Below, piece after piece: positions 10,614 through 20,029 of a stretch of 64,000 nucleotides of DNA (position 1 is its first letter; the number at the start of each line of letters is the position of its first letter). The stretch is from Gnetum montanum. Taxonomy: Eukaryota > Streptophyta > Gnetopsida > Gnetales > Gnetaceae. A program made the position numbers and the translations under genes. The stretch lies in contig MNCI01021389.1 in NCBI GenBank assembly GCA_015680685.1, positions 2,795 to 66,794 of the forward strand, in the 5' to 3' direction. The notes beneath the pieces are model-generated. The model worked only from the letters and a program-made list of their open reading frames with translations. It had not been told where the DNA came from and made no database searches.

Positions 10614-11236
10614 TGTTACAACCTCTTGAACTGCTGCTATCCAAGGCTCACATGCGGGCTAGCATGCAATACGATTGATCCATGCCCTGTGTGTGGAAAG
10701 ATATTTGTTAGTTGTGTATGAATGCAGAGCACATGCATGCACTTAGTAACCTAAATTGGATGGCATGCGTAGCAAGTGGGCTAGGTAAATAAAGTTACTA
10801 AAATAGATGGAGCCAAGCGAGATGCATGCAAGGTGGGCTACAATTGGATTTGTCTAGATGTTATGCATGCACATCTATTACCACTAGTTGGCGTGAAGTA
10901 GATGAAAGAAAAAGCTAGCAATTAGTAAGAATGGGTTACGTGCATACACTATGTTGGATAGCAAGTAACAAATTTGTAGTGCTAGTTACGAGAGTGTACT
11001 GGCAAGGCCACGTATTCCCACACCTATAAATACAAAATTTGTTGCTCACATTGGAGGCACCTCCTCTACATGTTGTATTATTCTTTTGTATGTGAGTAAA
11101 GGTTGGGAGTTTTTCCATAAGTATGTGCCTCCTGTGCTTGAGCATCACTAGGCAACGTAGTAAGTAGCTAGCTAAGTTGTTCACTTAGCACTATCACCTG
11201 GTGAAAAATTTTCTGCTAGGACTCATTTGGTGATAG
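10614..11236 (+). repeat. Family B LTR shared by B1 (3') and B2 (5')
   Basis: It starts TGTTACAACCTCTTGAAC right after the polypurine tract. TATAAATA is at 11025-11032. A Met-tRNA-type primer binding site follows at 11238. It matches 15633-16235 along its length. The exact 3' end is uncertain: the 3' LTR ends at TTTTCA, whereas here about 20 more bases come before the primer binding site. One LTR serving two internal regions indicates unequal recombination or a tandem insertion. Confidence 0.85.
11025..11032 (+). promoter_or_regulatory. TATA box in family B LTR
   Basis: CACCTATAAATAC is shared with the second LTR (TATAAATA at 16045-16052). It is the likely LTR core promoter. Confidence 0.6.
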
Positions 11237-11237
11237 T

Positions 11238-11250
11238 TGGTATTAGAGCA
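11238..11250 (+). other. Primer binding site of B2 (initiator-Met tRNA type)
   Basis: TGGTATTAGAGCA differs by one transition from the common TGGTATCAGAGC complementary to the 3' end of initiator-Met tRNA. The B2 gag ATG follows at 11259. Confidence 0.85.
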
Positions 11251-11258
11251 AGGCTACC

Positions 11259-12290
11259 ATGATAGAGGACCTTATTGAGCACATGGCTATCCTAGAAGCA
11301 TTGATTAGAGCCTTAGCTCCTAATACTCAATCCCTTGCAAAGTAGGTGGTGCTACACCATAGGGAAATCAACGATTTGTAGCAAAGTAATGATTTGGTGC
11401 AAGGTGAACTTGAATCTCATGTAGGCAAGATTGAGGGCTTAAAGGTACATCTCTTATCCCTTTAGGATAACATCACATTGCTTAAGAAGATCATTATAGG
11501 ATCTTCACATCGGGGCGAGAACTTAGATAACTCCAAACTAAAAGTGCCAGAGCCAAAACAGTTTGGAGGAAGTTAGAATGTGAAGGAACTAGAGAACTTA
11601 CTTTGGGACATGGAGCAATACTTTTGTGCTACTCATGTTCTTGAGGATCAAAGGGTAATAATAACCAGCATGTATCTCATTGGAGATGCAAAGCTCTAGT
11701 GGAAGATGCGGCTGTAGGATGATGTGAGTGTCGACCATCCCAAAATTACAACATGGGAGGCACCAAGGAAGGAGCTAAAGGATCAATTCCTTTCTCTAAA
11801 TGCAGTGTGGGTAGTGTGAGAATCCCTAAGTAAGCTAAAACACACCACTACCTTGTGTGATTATGTAAAGGAATTTAGTTCCTTAGTATTAGACATTAAG
11901 AATATTTCTAAAGAGGATAAGTTGTTTAACTTTCTTTTAGGGTTGTAGCGGTGGGCTCAGGCAAAGTTAAGGAGGTAGAATGTGAAAGATCTGTCAACAG
12001 CCATAGCCATTGTAGATAGCTTAGTTGACTATAAGTTGGTTAATTCCAAATCCTATTTAGAGTAGGAGAAGCCCCAAGACGAAGGCAAAAAGGAAGGAAA
12101 GCAACACCAAGGCTCTAAACAAAAGAAGAAGGAGGGGGCATCCTTCAAACCCAAGGGATATGGATCCTCCCAAGGTAAGAAATTCTTATTTGGATGCTTC
12201 ATTTGTGATGGACCACATCGAGCTTCTGACTATCCATCAAGAGAGAAGCCCGTGACTCTTAGACTTTAGAAGAAATTTGAGGGAGATGTT
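11259..12290 (+). pseudogene. B2 gag relic
   Basis: The start is the ATG at 11259, nine bases after the primer binding site, opening MIEDLIEHM. The N-terminal segment is leucine-rich and likely coiled coil (ELESHVG to LKVHLLSL, about 11405-11460). The gag core shows EPKQFGGS, LLWDMEQYF, a damaged KLWW (the second Trp codon region is TAG) and LKDQF. A basic linker with lysine runs precedes a zinc knuckle near 12195-12235 reading CFICDGPHRASDYP, where the last Cys is Tyr. Many in-frame TAG codons break it. It is the better guide to the family's N-terminus because B1 has lost its start. Confidence 0.85.
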
Positions 12291-12740
12291 AGTAACATGA
12301 ACCCGAGGTGTAACCCGTTACAGTAGCTAAACACCCTTACATGCCAAAAGTCTAGCCCACACAACGACCTGATGTTCGTAAAGGTCTTCCTCAATGGATA
12401 GAATGTGACAGCAATGTTGGATATGGGAGCAATGAACAACTTCGCATCTCTGCAGTTGGTGGAGAAACTTGGCTTGACTATCACCAAGAGCTAGAGTAAG
12501 GTAAAGTCGGTGAACCCGAGGGCATAGCCAGTGCATGGTGTGATCTCCTCTCCTCTCAAAGTTGGCCTCTGGGAGGATAATTGTAACTTTATGGTCATTC
12601 CTTTAGATGACTTTGAATTGATTTTTGGGGTTGAATTCTTTGTAAGGGCAAAGCGTTAGTCACACCACACTTGGGGGGAATGTTGATTTTTGATGAAAGG
12701 TAACCCAACTTCATCTCAATGAAATGTAAAGAGCTTAAAC
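12291..12740 (+). pseudogene. B2 protease domain relic
   Basis: Active site MLDMGAMNNF near 12414-12443: the catalytic Asp is kept, but Thr of D-T-G is Met. It is followed by QLVEKLGL, GVISSPL, DDFELIFGVEFF and TPHLGGML, co-linear with B1. A one-base loss near 12650 shifts the frame inside the RAKA segment. It is part of the gag-pol polyprotein. Confidence 0.75.
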
Positions 12741-13700
12741 CTATGTTTTAGTTGGCGGCTCAAACAAATGTGGGTGTAAAAAGAGGTGAAGTCACTTTGT
12801 TGGCTACTTTGGTGAAAATCAAGGAGAACCAAATAATGGAAGTACCTGATTTTGTGGGGGATCTGTTGATGGAATTTGTAGATGTGATGCCGCCAGAGCT
12901 GCCTAAGGTCTTACTACCTAGAACGAAGGTAGACCACTGGATAAAGTTAGAACCAGGGGCAAGACTACCTATGAGTATCCCATATCATATGTCCCTGATA
13001 GAGCTTGCTAAGTTGTAGAAGCAGTTGGATGAGCTGTTAGAGGTTGGCTACCTTTAACCTTTGAAGGCCCTGTATGGAGCACCAATGCTCTTCCAAAAGA
13101 AGTAGGATAAAATGTTGCGGATGTGCATGGATTACTGGGCATTGAATAAGATCACCATCAAAAATAAGTACCTAGTGCCAAATGTGGCAAACTTTTTTAA
13201 TCATTTGTCAAAGCCATGTATTTTACCAAACTAGATATCAGGTTTGGGTATCGACAGGTGCGCATCATTATTGGGGACGAAGCAAAAACAACATGTGTAA
13301 CTCGTTATGGCTATTTTGAGTTCTTGGTGATGCCATTTGGTCTTACCAATTTCCCTACCACATTTTGTAATTTGATCAATGGTAGTCTATCTAGATGATA
13401 TTTTTGTGTATAGTGAGAGTCTAGAGGCTCATGTAGAACACCTTAAGAAAACCTGCCTCAGGTGTTCCTAGGACATTGAATATCAAAAGGGATGATTTGG
13501 ATGGATGACCAAAAAGTGAAGGCAATTGTGAAGTGGCCTACTCCAAAGAAGGTGCCTGAGTTGTAGTCCATTTTAGGACTTGCAAACTACTATAGGTAGC
13601 TCATTGAGGTTACACAAGGAAGGTAGTCCCCTTGATGGATTTACTTAAGAAAAATTAAGCATGGGTTTGGTTAGAGGCCTGTGAGAAGGCCTTTAAACAA
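12741..13700 (+). pseudogene. B2 reverse transcriptase relic with a deletion before the active site
   Basis: Open stretches 12752-13018 and 13216-13398 hold the N-terminal and palm regions: PELPKVLLPRTKVDH, PYHMS, a damaged RMCMDY near 13120, [15 protein letters not shown] and [11 protein letters not shown]. Compared with B1, about 29 bp are missing just before the YxDD box: B1 reads TTGATGAATG...TTGATGGTAG, and B2 fuses the two TTGAT repeats. This shifts the frame, so the YLDD box at about 13390-13401 is out of frame with MPFGL. A further piece is missing after EHLKK (about 13450). Confidence 0.85.
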
Positions 13701-14090
13701 ATTAAGGAAGCTATGACATTGAAACCAGTGTTGTGGTTGCCTGACCTCAAAGTTCCCTTTGAACTTCATGTTGATGCATCAGATCAAGCCATTGCTATAG
13801 TCTTGGTCCAAGACGGACATCCAATTACATTTGAGAGCAGGAAGCTAAAGAAGGCAGAGAAGCAATATATTTCTCACGAAAAGGAAATGACCATAGTGGT
13901 GCATTGCTTGAATGTTTGGAGGCATTACCTATTAGGAACGAAATTCACAATGGTCATAGATAATGTGGCTAATAATTACTTTAAAACCTAGAAGAAGCTC
14001 TCCCAGAAGTAGGCGAGGTGGTAGGAGTACCTTGCAGAGTTTAACTGCGATTAGGTTTATTGGCTTGGATGGGAGAACCAGGTAGTGGAT
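13701..14090 (+). pseudogene. B2 RNase H relic
   Basis: A nearly complete open stretch (13713-13991) with the catalytic pattern intact: HVDASDQA (Asp), SRKLKKAEKQY, HEKEM (Glu) and MVIDN (Asp). It follows RT co-linearly and ends at a TAG after NNYFKT. This is the best preserved enzyme domain in family B here. Confidence 0.85.
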
Positions 14091-15110
14091 GCACTGAGCC
14101 AAAAGGAAGTCTACACCTAGGTAGCGGTGTTGATGACAATTCACTCGAACTTCATTGATAAAGTGAAGGAAGCTATGGAAGCAAACAAGACCTATTGTCA
14201 GCTTCGCCAGCAGATGCATGAGGGCTTTGTAAGGAAATATTGGCTTGAGGTTGATCTTTTGTATGCTCGGGCTAATAGACTATATGTTCCTCAAGGAGGG
14301 GCACTAAGGCATGAACTAATGAGGGAAACCCATGATACCTAATGGGATAGACACCCAGGGGTGAAGAGAATGTTAGCTCTTCTATCTCGAGGCTACTTTT
14401 GGCCCAAGATGGAAGAGGATGTGGAATTGTATGTGAGAACATATCTAGTGGGTCAACTAGATAAGACAGAGAAGAAGAAGCAGATTGGACTTCAACCTCT
14501 CCCAATCCTAGAAAGAACATGGGAGTTTGTTTCCATGGATTTCATTAAGGGATTCCCACAGGTGGATGGGAAGGCATCAATATTGGTTATAGTGGATCAA
14601 CTCTCAAAATACGCTATTTTTGTAGCTACACCTCAAGCATGCACAACAAAAGTAACCACCAAACTCTTCCTTTGGCATGTGGTAAAGGTATTCGGGGTAC
14701 TATGGGATATTATAAGTGACTGGGATGCCTAATTCACAAGGACATTTTGGGTGGTGTTGTTCTCTTTGATGGGCTCTAAATTAAAATATTCCATAGCCAA
14801 TCATCCCTAGACATATGGTCAAATTAAGCAGGTGAATTCTTTGGTTAAAGAGTATTTTCACCACTTTGTAACTGCAAGTCACCAGAATTGGATCCCATCG
14901 TTATACATTGCTAAATTCTGTTATAACTTGCATCAACCTTCTTCGATGGGGTTGAGTCTTGTAGAGTTTGTCTTTGGGCATCAACCCATAATGCCATTAG
15001 AGGTGGTGAAATCAAAGTCACAAGGAAAATGCCCAGCGACGTATCATTTTTTCACGCAATAAGTAGGAATTGCATGAGCAAGCTCAACATAGCTTAGCCA
15101 AGGCGCAGAG
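14091..15110 (+). pseudogene. B2 integrase relic
   Basis: Open stretches 14127-14342, 14361-14732 and 14832-15062 cover it. HHCC region: HDT and DRHPG are kept, but the two Cys read Tyr and Gly (TYLVGQLDK), so zinc binding is lost. Catalytic core: VSMDFIKGFPQVDG with the first Asp and SDWDA with the second. The Glu is Lys (GQIKQVNSL). GYFWPKME is complete here, while B1 has a stop at that Trp. Confidence 0.85.
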
Positions 15111-15616
15111 GCACATGAATAAGTATGCAAATCAAAATTGGAGGACGTTCAAGATCAATGAAGAGGAAAAGGTCATGTTGAGACTTACTCTCCAAATCTA
15201 GAAGAAGGTCATTGACAAACAGTACCACAAAGGCCTCCTCCAGAAGTATCATGGACTGTTTGAGGTTGTGAAGATGGTAGGCAATGTGGCCTATCAATTG
15301 AAACTTTTGGAGTGAATGAAACTCCATTTGACATTTCATGTGAGCTTCCTCAAACCCTTTTATGAGGATGCGACAAGGCAATAAGTTAGGAGAGCCCCTC
15401 CTAGTGTTAGAAAGGAATTTCGAACAACAACTGATAGGATTCTTAGCCATTGGACCAAAGGTGCTAGTTAGAAGAATCAGCGAACTGACTACTTAGTTCA
15501 ATGGAAGGGCTATAGTGAAGAGGATGCCACATGGGAACATGAAATTACCTTATGGTATTTTAAGGTGTTAATCAAGCTATACTTCAAAGGACTTCCAAAA
15601 AGGACGTCGAACTCAT
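15111..15616 (+). pseudogene. B2 integrase C-terminus and chromodomain relic
   Basis: The tail matches B1 (KYHGLFEVVKMVGNVAY and LHLTFHVSFLKPF). A chromodomain core lies at about 15480-15540, TDYLVQWKGYSEEDATWE, with the three aromatic positions retained. TAG and TGA codons occur at about 15200, 15315 and 15383. It is continuous into the polypurine tract. Confidence 0.85.
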
Positions 15617-15617
15617 C

Positions 15618-15632
15618 TGGTGGGGGTGGGTT
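15618..15632 (+). other. Polypurine tract of B2
   Basis: TGGTGGGGGTGGGTT immediately precedes the 3' LTR, identical in its core to the B1 tract at 10599-10613. Confidence 0.8.
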
Positions 15633-16235
15633 TCTCATGACCTCTTGAGCTGCTACTGTCCAAGGCTCGCGTGTGAGCTAGTGCGAGCTATGATTGATCC
15701 ATTCCCTAGGTGTGGAAAGACATTTTTTGGTTGTAGATGAATGCAGAGCACATGAATGCACTTAGCAACTTGAATTGGATGGCATGAGTAGCAAGTGGGC
15801 TGGGTAACTAAAGCTACCAAAATAGACAGAGCTAGGAAAGATGCATGCAAGGCAGGCTACAGCTAGATTCATCCAGATGTAGCGCACGCACATCTGTTAC
15901 CACAAGCTGGGACGAGGTGAATGGAAGATAGAGCTAGCAATTAATAAGAATGGGTTATGTGCATACTCTGTGTTGGATATGCAAGTAGCAGATTCGTAGT
16001 GCATATTACAGGAGAATATTGTCAAGGCTAGGTATGCCCACACCTATAAATACAAGAGGTGCTACTCACATTAGAGGCACCTCCTGTATGTGTTGTATTA
16101 TTCCTTTGTATATGAGTAAAGGCTAGGATTTTTCCTGTAAGCCTGTGCCTCCAATGCTTGAGCATCACTGAGCATCATTGTGAGTAGTTGGCTAAGTCAT
16201 TCGCTTAGTGCTATCACTTGGTGAAAAAATTTTCA
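15633..16235 (+). repeat. Family B 3' LTR
   Basis: It starts TCTCATGACCTCTTGAGC (TG mutated to TC). It is co-linear with 10614-11220, with TATAAATA at 16045-16052. It ends at TTTTCA near 16235, after which family A LTR sequence (CCCAGTAGGCATGAACC) resumes. No clean target-site duplication can be read because the left end of the array is rearranged. Confidence 0.85.
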
Positions 16236-16777
16236 ACCCAGTAGGCATGAACCTCATAGCAGATGTCAATCTTCACACCAGGACATCCCATAGACTGTAG
16301 CTACACTGCTACTGCACATGTCTGTACACCATGTACCTCCTTAATGCTCATTTTTAATTGCTACACTCCCTATCTAGGGCGATACCATTCTTTCTTTCTT
16401 TCAAACTTTGTTGCATTTTAAGCATTTTCTTTGACATTCAATACTACATTCGCAATTTTTGCTACTTTACACATTTCTTGCATACTTGCACCACCATTCT
16501 CGTGTCAAGAAACCCTGCTACACTTAGGCTTAGCTAGCCTCAGAACTATCAAGAACATCATTAAAATACTTAGCATTATCTCACAACGTCAATGCTCTCA
16601 TTTCATCCAACCACACCACCCCCCAATGGCAATCGGTAAAGTCCTTGTTCAATCGATAAGACTATCCAGGGCACTCCACCTCTGTTTCCCAGTAAAGCCC
16701 TCATGCGGAGGTGGGATCGAGGTTGTGCACTAGCAAAATGCTCGACATTCCAATTGCCGACATTTTCAATTGCTATA
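16236..16777 (+). repeat. Family A LTR, copy A2, 3' part
   Basis: This continues LTR A2 after the chromovirus array. CCCAGTAGGCATGAACCTCATAGCAG corresponds to the uninterrupted text at about 19012 and 32510. It ends at about 16777 (TTGCTATA), just before the primer-binding-like GTTTTCTAGCACTAGAAGGAGGG. Confidence 0.85.
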
Positions 16778-16778
16778 G

Positions 16779-16801
16779 TTTTCTAGCACTAGAAGGAGGG
16801 C
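16779..16801 (+). other. Primer-binding-like site of A2
   Basis: TTTTCTAGCACTAGAAGGAGG follows the LTR end. The same position reads TTTTCTAGTGCTAGCAGGAGG at 33043 (A4) and TATTTTGGTGCTAGGAGGG at 19597 (A3). A parent of the form TGGTGCTAGAAGGAGGG is implied. I cannot name the tRNA. Confidence 0.45.
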
Positions 16802-17206
16802 ATGTCATTTCCCTCTGCATTTAATGGTAGTCCCATGTGCTCTTTACACCTTCGTTACTAGCTTTGAACTAGCGTAGGCATGATAGCCCTGTAATTGTCT
16901 ACGATTCATTTGGTGTAGATTGGTCCCAGTTTTCAATTCCCTTGGAACCCTGCAGCATAGAAGCCAAAGTGTATTGCGTGCACTTAGACCCTAAACTCTC
17001 TTTGCTAGGAAGAGCGTAGCTTACCCTCAGCATAGGAGCATAGCAAGCTATAGCATAGCAAGAGTATTACCAAAGTTAGACATTTTTAGTAGCACTCTTA
17101 GATTTAACCATTGTTTCAGCATTTTTATACTTAGCCATTTTCAACAATCATTATAGTTAACTATTTATTTTCCAGCATTGCACCTTTGGCATTTTCTCAC
17201 AACAAC

Positions 17207-18796
17207 ATGAACCTCGAAGAGCCTTCAGCCTCTATCTCAAGCATAGTCATTGTTTGACCTATTCAATGGAAATTTACAATTGACATTCCTAGAGCCAGAG
17301 GCCCCATCTTCATGGGAAGGCAATCCCTTAGGCTCTATAACCAATATCCCAAGCACATGATGCTCCACAAAAACAAATACAACTTCATCTCTGCAAAGCT
17401 CTAAGCAGGCATCCCCTTAGACCACCAAGAGCTATATGAAAAGTGAGGTTATGATCTTGTACATAGGAATGGGAGGGAGTACTTCCCTAACCCTAATGAT
17501 CTTGTCCCTATCATCGAGACCTTTTAGTGGATGCTTGACCAACTCATCTAACTGAGTGGGTTGAATGAGCATGATGCAGCAACCAACTATGAGGAGCCCT
17601 TGTAGGATGGAAAGAGGGATTTGAGGCTCACTCTGAAAATGAGAATCCCTTTTATGCCTCTTTCCTACCACCCACCTCAAATGTCACTCCTTCATAGTCT
17701 CAGCCATCTACCTTCTTTGAGGTAGTAATGTCTCTCCTGTCACCACCTAGGCCGATGATTATGGTGGCAAGCCATCAAGCGTGTATGCACCAAGGTGCAG
17801 GACCATTTGTCACCCCGTCCTTTGTGGTCTTAGCACAATCCATGTAATCCTCTATGCTAGCATCTATGATGTCAACCTAGCCCTATGTGCACATAGTGTC
17901 AACGTCCTAGCCACATACGGGTTAGGCGTTGTACACCCCACCTATCTCTGTGGTGCCCCCTACAATAACCCAAACCACAACCACATGGTGGGGCCTAGCT
18001 CTATGCCCTAGGCACAACACATGCAACAATAGCATGTGCAACAACTTCTACTGCAGTACACTCAACAAGTATCCTATGTGGTCGCACAACCTACAACAGG
18101 ACTCTAGACCATGCCAATAGCATAGCAGGCTATACAACCAACGTAGCCCGCTGCACCCACATCAAGCCTAGATCAAGCATTCTAGCTCATTTAGACACTC
18201 ATTAAAGAGGTTAAAAGGCTTGAGGCCACCTCTTATGATATGGTCCAAGAGATGGACTTCTACTAGGATGACCCTATTAGTCCTATTGTCCCATTGTTGA
18301 CCTTCCTCCTAGTGTCCAACTTCCCGAGTTCACCAAATATAATAGTGAAGGGGACCCCCACACCCATCCAGTGACCTTTCAGTTCGAGTGCCTTTTGTTG
18401 CAAGCATGGCCACATGCGATCATTCGTGTGTTTACCATATCCCTAACTAGCAAGATGCTAAACTAGTACCACTTGCTTCCCAAGGCCTCCATGTCTTCAT
18501 TGGAGGATTTGGTTAGCCAATTTGTCATTCACTTCAAGTACAACTTGAAGCTTGAGGTGATCCTAGATCAACTCATGCAGATTAAGCAATGCCACTTAGA
18601 GGCCATTCAAAAGTTCATCTAACCATGGAGCACTACAGTTAATAAAATTCATGACCTATTGCAAAAACTCACCTATTTTCCATTTTCAAAGGTGTAGTGA
18701 ATAACTTCATTAAGTCAAATTTGTACTATCTTGCCCCACACTCCCTAAGCCAAGCATTCACTTAAACAAAGAGCATTCAGGATGCAACAGAAGCCA
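17207..18796 (+). pseudogene. A2 gag relic (Tat lineage), truncated
   Basis: It starts at the ATG at 17207 (MNLEEPSASISS), matching A4 (ATG 33465, MNPEQPSTST) and A3 (ATG 20030). The N-terminal region has YNFISAKL, DHQELYEK and VHRNGREYFP. The gag core near 18380-18620 reads ECLLLQAWPHAIIRVFTISL, YHLLPKASMSSLEDLV and QFVIHFKYNLKLEV. It ends at the junction with LTR A3. TAG codons are common, typically replacing Gln or Trp. Confidence 0.75.
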
Positions 18797-19595
18797 TACT
18801 CTAGGGGTTGGAAATTCATTCTAACGGTGGACATTTGAAGCATTTGGCTAGCAAATCCAAGTAGTAGTTGGCATTTCAGAGCACCACCTAGCACCCAAGG
18901 CATCTTGAGCATGGTGCGCACCATAGCGTATCAACACCTTGGCAACACCTCTGCATCCCATTCAGCACTATAGCACACCGCAACCCATAGGACACTGTAG
19001 CAGCTAACCCAATAGGCACAAACCTTGTAGTGAACGTTAGTATTTATCCTAGGACATCCCAAATAGTGTGGCTACACTACTACTACACCTATTTGTACAC
19101 CGCATACCTCCTCAATGCTCATTTATAATTACTATGCTCCCCATCTAGGATGGTTCCATTCGTTCTCTCTCTCAAACTCCATTGCATTTTAAGCATTTTC
19201 TTGGACATTTAGTATCACATTCGCACTTTTTGCTACTTTACACATTTCTTGCACACTTGCACTGCAGTCCTTCTACCAAGAAACCCCGCTACACTTAGGC
19301 TTAGCTAGCCTTGGCACTACTAAGAACCTCGTTAAAATACTTAGAATTATCTCACAACATCAGTGCTCTTATTTTGGCTAACCATGCGACCTCCCAGTCA
19401 CACCCGATACCCTGGTTGTAGCCGACAAAGTCCTTGTTTGATCAACAAGACCATCTAGGGGACTCTACCTCCATTTCCTAGCAAAGGCCCTCGCACAGGG
19501 GCAGGGTCAAGGTTGTGCACCCATGAACCCCTCAACATTCCAGTTGCTAACATTTTCAATAACTACACCGGTCACTAATGTTTTCGATCATTACA
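18797..19595 (+). repeat. Family A LTR, copy A3 (3' half only)
   Basis: It starts inside the LTR just downstream of the TATA region and runs to the LTR end near 19595. The text is co-linear with 4719-4910 plus 16236-16777, including GCATCCCATTCAGCACTATAGCACACCGCAACCCATAGGACACTGTAGCAG across the point where the B array sits in A2. Next comes the A3 leader. With no promoter half, this copy could not start its own transcript. Confidence 0.85.
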
Positions 19596-20029
19596 ATATT
19601 TTGGTGCTAGGAGGGCCAAACCATTTTCCTTTTCGATCTTCGTTGCAATTATCTCATGCGCTTTCTACATCACCATTGCTAACTTCAGGCTAGCATAGAT
19701 TGTGACATCCCTATGGACCTACTACATGTACAGTAGTAGTTGGATCTTAGGCTAGCACAAGCATCATCTACTAACCAGTTAGTGTAGGTTGGACCTCGTA
19801 GTCAATTCCATCGGAACCTCATGTAGAAACACACATTTTAATAGTTAGCTAAATTCTGGGCAGTCAGTAGAGAGCATAATTAGCTCTCAGCATAGAGAGT
19901 GTAGTCTCTAGAGTTAGCCATTTTTCATAGTCTCTAGGGTTAGCCATTTTTTCTACATCCAGCAAGAGTTAGCCATTTTTCCACAACTAGCAACCTCTAC
20001 AATCCCTTCTTGCAATTTAATTTGCGCAC

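Larger units (their letters stand above)
4911..16235 (+). mobile_element. Family B chromovirus array (B1-LTR-B2-LTR) inserted in LTR A2
   Basis: Two Ty3/gypsy internal regions of the same family lie head to tail and share one LTR (10614-11236). A second LTR (15633-16235) ends the array. Both internal regions encode, in order, gag with a zinc knuckle, protease, RT, RNase H, integrase and a C-terminal chromodomain-like segment, which places the family among chromoviruses. The primer binding site is of the initiator-Met tRNA type. The left end has no proper LTR: it is scrambled, with an inverted LTR piece, a forward protease piece and an inverted RT piece. The array interrupts LTR A2, so it inserted after family A. 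Confidence 0.85.
16778..18796 (+). mobile_element. Family A copy A2, truncated internal region
   Basis: The leader and gag follow LTR A2, but the internal region stops after the gag core at about 18796. There the text switches, over a shared CCA, to the middle of another A LTR (TACTCTAGGGGTTGG, compare 4719). Everything from the gag C-terminus to the 3' LTR of A2 is therefore missing. This looks like a deletion or recombination that fused A2 with A3. Confidence 0.8.

Noticed and set aside
15094-15450. 118-codon open frame on the minus strand
   Set aside because: It is opposite the B2 integrase tail, and the same place in B1 is not open.
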